Assembly: GCA_947177885.1 (NCBI GenBank)
Contig: CAMWWF010000133.1
Span: 1 to 7,316, forward strand
Direction: 5' to 3'
DNA: 7,316 nucleotides
DNA from: an uncultured Lachnospiraceae bacterium
Lineage (GTDB): Bacteria > Bacillota_A > Clostridia > Lachnospirales > Lachnospiraceae
Position numbers and translations under genes: made by a program. Positions 5,167-7,316 of this stretch are shown here, piece after piece. The notes under the pieces are model-generated. The model made no database searches. It was not told the origin of the DNA and was given only the letters and a program-made list of their open reading frames with translations. Within the stretch, counting starts at the first letter, position 1; each line of letters begins with the position of its first letter.

Positions 5167-7316
5167 TCAGAAATTTTCATCCAGATAAAGCTGTACCCTG
5201 TTTTGTATGATCTCCACACATTGTTCCACCGTTTTGTCCCCGGCGAAGAAAGCCTGTGTCTCCTCATCGATGATCCTGGAAATTTCTCCGCTCTCAGTGT
5301 ACTGCTGCACATATAAATGCGCCATTACTTCCCGAAGTTTTTCCACGGTCTCCTCGGAAGTATAGTCATCCGCCATTTTATGGACGGCATCGTAGGGCCT
5401 GGTCAGGTATGCTTCGAATGCGTCCTTCCGCACCGGAAACCCTCCGAATTCACTTCCGTACCAGTTCTGCTCTTCCTCCGACAGCACGAATTCCAGAAAT
5501 GCCCATGCGCCGTCCTTGTTGGGGGAATTGCTGTAAATGGAAAACTGCATCATGGGATTTAAAAGGAAACACAGTTCTCCGTCCCGGGTGGGAAATCCCA
5601 CATCCCATGCCTTATCCTTATACTGTGTATACATCCTGCTGTAATCGTAAGGACTATAATAATGGTTATACGTGAGCAAATACTCCCTGTTCAGGAATTT
5701 CCGGGTTTCCTCGTCACTGTAAAAAACCCGCTGAACTTCCTGATTCTCCGGATAGGACAGACTCCTGATATTTTCCAGCAGATGTATGAATTCCGGCGAA
5801 TCATAATGACATTCCCTCTTTTCCCAATCAATATATGTGCCCATGGTATGGGACAGAAGTGCCCATACCGCTCTGGGACTATAGACATTCAGGAGCTTGG
5901 AATCCGGATAATCCCCGACCAGCTGAAAGAGCTGATCGTAAGTCCAGCCGTCTCTGGGAACCGTCTCCGCAGTGGTGCCAAGGGAATTGACGGAAAAGCT
6001 CACCATCATGCTGGTCAGTTTCCCGTCGCTCTCGCAGGCCTCCAGGACAACTTCCATGAGATCGTCCTCTCCCACCACATCGCTCTCCTTTATATAAGGT
6101 CTTAAATCTTCCAGAAGCCCCTTTTCCTCCAGCATGTCCTTATCGATCCACCCCAGTTCCAGCATATCCGCCATTTCTGACGGGTTAAAGAGCAGGTCAT
6201 TGGTAAAGGCATCTATGTCTTCATAGCTCTTTATGACCACCTCATACTCCATATTGGACCGGTTAAAGCTTCGCACCAGCTGTCCCAGCCGTATGGTTGA
6301 TACATATGCCATGCCAATGGTTATCGTCTGCCTTTCCGGTACATATCCCCTGTCCAGATATCCGATGCTGACAATCTCCGGTTCATCTCCTCCGGACCGG
6401 AACGGATTGTAGGAAAAAGCTTCCAGAACCGGTGATATCTCCGGAATGATTCCTAATTGCGCCACACCTTCCGTCGATCCTGTCAGCGGTTCCGTATATC
6501 CGCCCAGCTTTTCCACGGGAAATCCCTGCTCCAGGAGACGGATCTCCAGAATATTGCTGCCATTCACCCCCATACTCTGCCAGTCGAGCAGTTTTGTACA
6601 TTCACCTGTGTCATAATCATAGGACCAGAGCCCGTTTTCCATGGATATCAGAATGCCAAGGTCATGACCGCTCAGGACGGTTCCGTTTTCCGTGTGGCTC
6701 TGCCGGGCGGCCGACAGATCCCTGTTTTCTTCGTTCCCAAGCCTGCCTGTGGCAAAGTCCACTTTCTGGAACAGGTAATTCATACCGCTGCCGCTCCAAT
6801 CCTGTTGGACAAAGAACATTCCCTGCTCTCCGGCATTTATCATCCCCCCCTGGGTTACTCCTATGATATCATTCCCTATATAGCTGCCATCCGCATCAAA
6901 AAAGTAACCCTGGCCGTCGTAGTCGGTAAGTAGAATATTGCCTTTTCCGTCCGTGTACATATCGGAGAAAAATCCGAAAGAATCTGTGGCCTGCTGCAGG
7001 TCTTTGTCTTCGATCACCCGGAGATATATTTCCTGAAAATCGCTGTCCGTCTTCCGCAGATAAAGTGTGCCTGTACCGTCCTCTTCCCTCTTTCGCTCTA
7101 AAACATAGAAAAAGCCATCCTCTCCCAGAACAAATTCCAGTATGGAGCAGTCCTCCGAGATTCCGGTATAGACCGCTTCCGGTGCTCCCGTGCCGTCCAG
7201 ATTTACCTGATAAAGAGTCCCTGTGGACATATCCCGCTCTTTATCCCATACCGAATCCAGATAGATCAAATCATCTCCCTGACATTCATAGTTGTTCAGG
7301 CTGTTCAGATCAAATC
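5167..7316 (-). CDS. Extracellular solute-binding protein with N-terminal beta-propeller-like region (partial)
   Basis: This is the C-terminal 715 or so residues of a larger protein; the frame stays open to the right edge, so the true start, with its expected signal peptide and lipobox, lies outside. A TTG at 7267-7269 is internal to the open frame and is not a convincing start. Visible residues 1 to about 290 contain repeated strand-turn units rich in DG/NG (for example DGTGTLYLRKTD, DGQGYFFDADG, NGLWSYDYDTGE), typical of beta-propeller-like repeats. From about 330 (TITIGMAYV) it becomes a type-1 ABC sugar-binding protein: LEEKGLLEDLRPYI (395-408), DGWTYDQL (455-462), NKDGAWAFLEFVLSEEEQ (599-616), GGFPVRKDAFE (624-634), and the characteristic tail AFFAGDKTVEQCVEIIQNRV near 688-707. 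The role would be to capture a carbohydrate outside the cell and deliver it to an importer. Permease genes are not in the window. It ends five bases from the convergent DUF885 gene. Confidence 0.93.
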   Translation of the reverse strand, partial: FDLNSLNNYECQGDDLIYLDSVWDKERDMSTGTLYQVNLDGTGAPEAVYTGISEDCSILEFVLGEDGFFYVLERKREEDGTGTLYLRKTDSDFQEIYLRVIEDKDLQQATDSFGFFSDMYTDGKGNILLTDYDGQGYFFDADGSYIGNDIIGVTQGGMINAGEQGMFFVQQDWSGSGMNYLFQKVDFATGRLGNEENRDLSAARQSHTENGTVLSGHDLGILISMENGLWSYDYDTGECTKLLDWQSMGVNGSNILEIRLLEQGFPVEKLGGYTEPLTGSTEGVAQLGIIPEISPVLEAFSYNPFRSGGDEPEIVSIGYLDRGYVPERQTITIGMAYVSTIRLGQLVRSFNRSNMEYEVVIKSYEDIDAFTNDLLFNPSEMADMLELGWIDKDMLEEKGLLEDLRPYIKESDVVGEDDLMEVVLEACESDGKLTSMMVSFSVNSLGTTAETVPRDGWTYDQLFQLVGDYPDSKLLNVYSPRAVWALLSHTMGTYIDWEKRECHYDSPEFIHLLENIRSLSYPENQEVQRVFYSDEETRKFLNREYLLTYNHYYSPYDYSRMYTQYKDKAWDVGFPTRDGELCFLLNPMMQFSIYSNSPNKDGAWAFLEFVLSEEEQNWYGSEFGGFPVRKDAFEAYLTRPYDAVHKMADDYTSEETVEKLREVMAHLYVQQYTESGEISRIIDEETQAFFAGDKTVEQCVEIIQNRVQLYLDENF

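Noticed and set aside
5662..6105. Plus-strand reading frame opposite the solute-binding domain
   Set aside because: The minus strand encodes a clear binding-protein domain across it; the shadow frame has no motif.
7267..7269. TTG as the start of the solute-binding protein
   Set aside because: The frame stays open to the window edge, the residues upstream look like continuing propeller sequence, and a start here would leave the protein without a signal peptide.

Overview
The window looks like chromosome from a Gram-positive anaerobe of the Clostridia, most likely Lachnospiraceae-like. This is inferred from the mid-range base composition, AGGA/GGAGG-type ribosome binding sites, a TTG start, a DUF885 membrane-anchored protein, and a sugar-type extracellular solute-binding protein carrying an extra N-terminal region. 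No RNA gene, insertion sequence, CRISPR array or phage gene was found. There are five protein genes, one of them cut by the right edge.

Layout: bases 1-107 hold no gene I can call. On the minus strand follow a GNAT acetyltransferase (108-578) and, 50 bases upstream of it in the direction of transcription, a full-length FGGY carbohydrate kinase of probable L-ribulokinase type (629-2224). A 192-base divergent intergenic region (2225-2416) has back-to-back sigma-A-like promoters and a small perfect dyad in the kinase leader. It separates the kinase from a plus-strand cytoplasmic SGNH/sialate-O-acetylesterase-type hydrolase (2417-3211). A 126-base gap with two hairpins leads to a plus-strand DUF885 protein (3338-5161) that starts at TTG, has an N-terminal membrane anchor, and carries a HExxPGH metallopeptidase-like motif. 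Five bases further on, a convergent minus-strand gene ends: an extracellular solute-binding protein with an N-terminal beta-propeller-like region (5167 to beyond 7316).

How the genes may work together: the sugar kinase, the carbohydrate-esterase-type hydrolase and the substrate-binding protein suggest use of acetylated, pentose-containing plant polysaccharide (inference). The kinase would phosphorylate a keto-pentose such as L-ribulose. The hydrolase would remove acetyl groups from imported sugars inside the cell. The binding protein would serve an ABC importer whose permeases lie outside the window. The GNAT and DUF885 genes have no evident link to this. The most unusual parts are the propeller-binding protein fusion, the divergent control region, and the stop-codon-overlapping hairpin lacking a U-tract. 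I did not find convincing evidence of a wholly new system.
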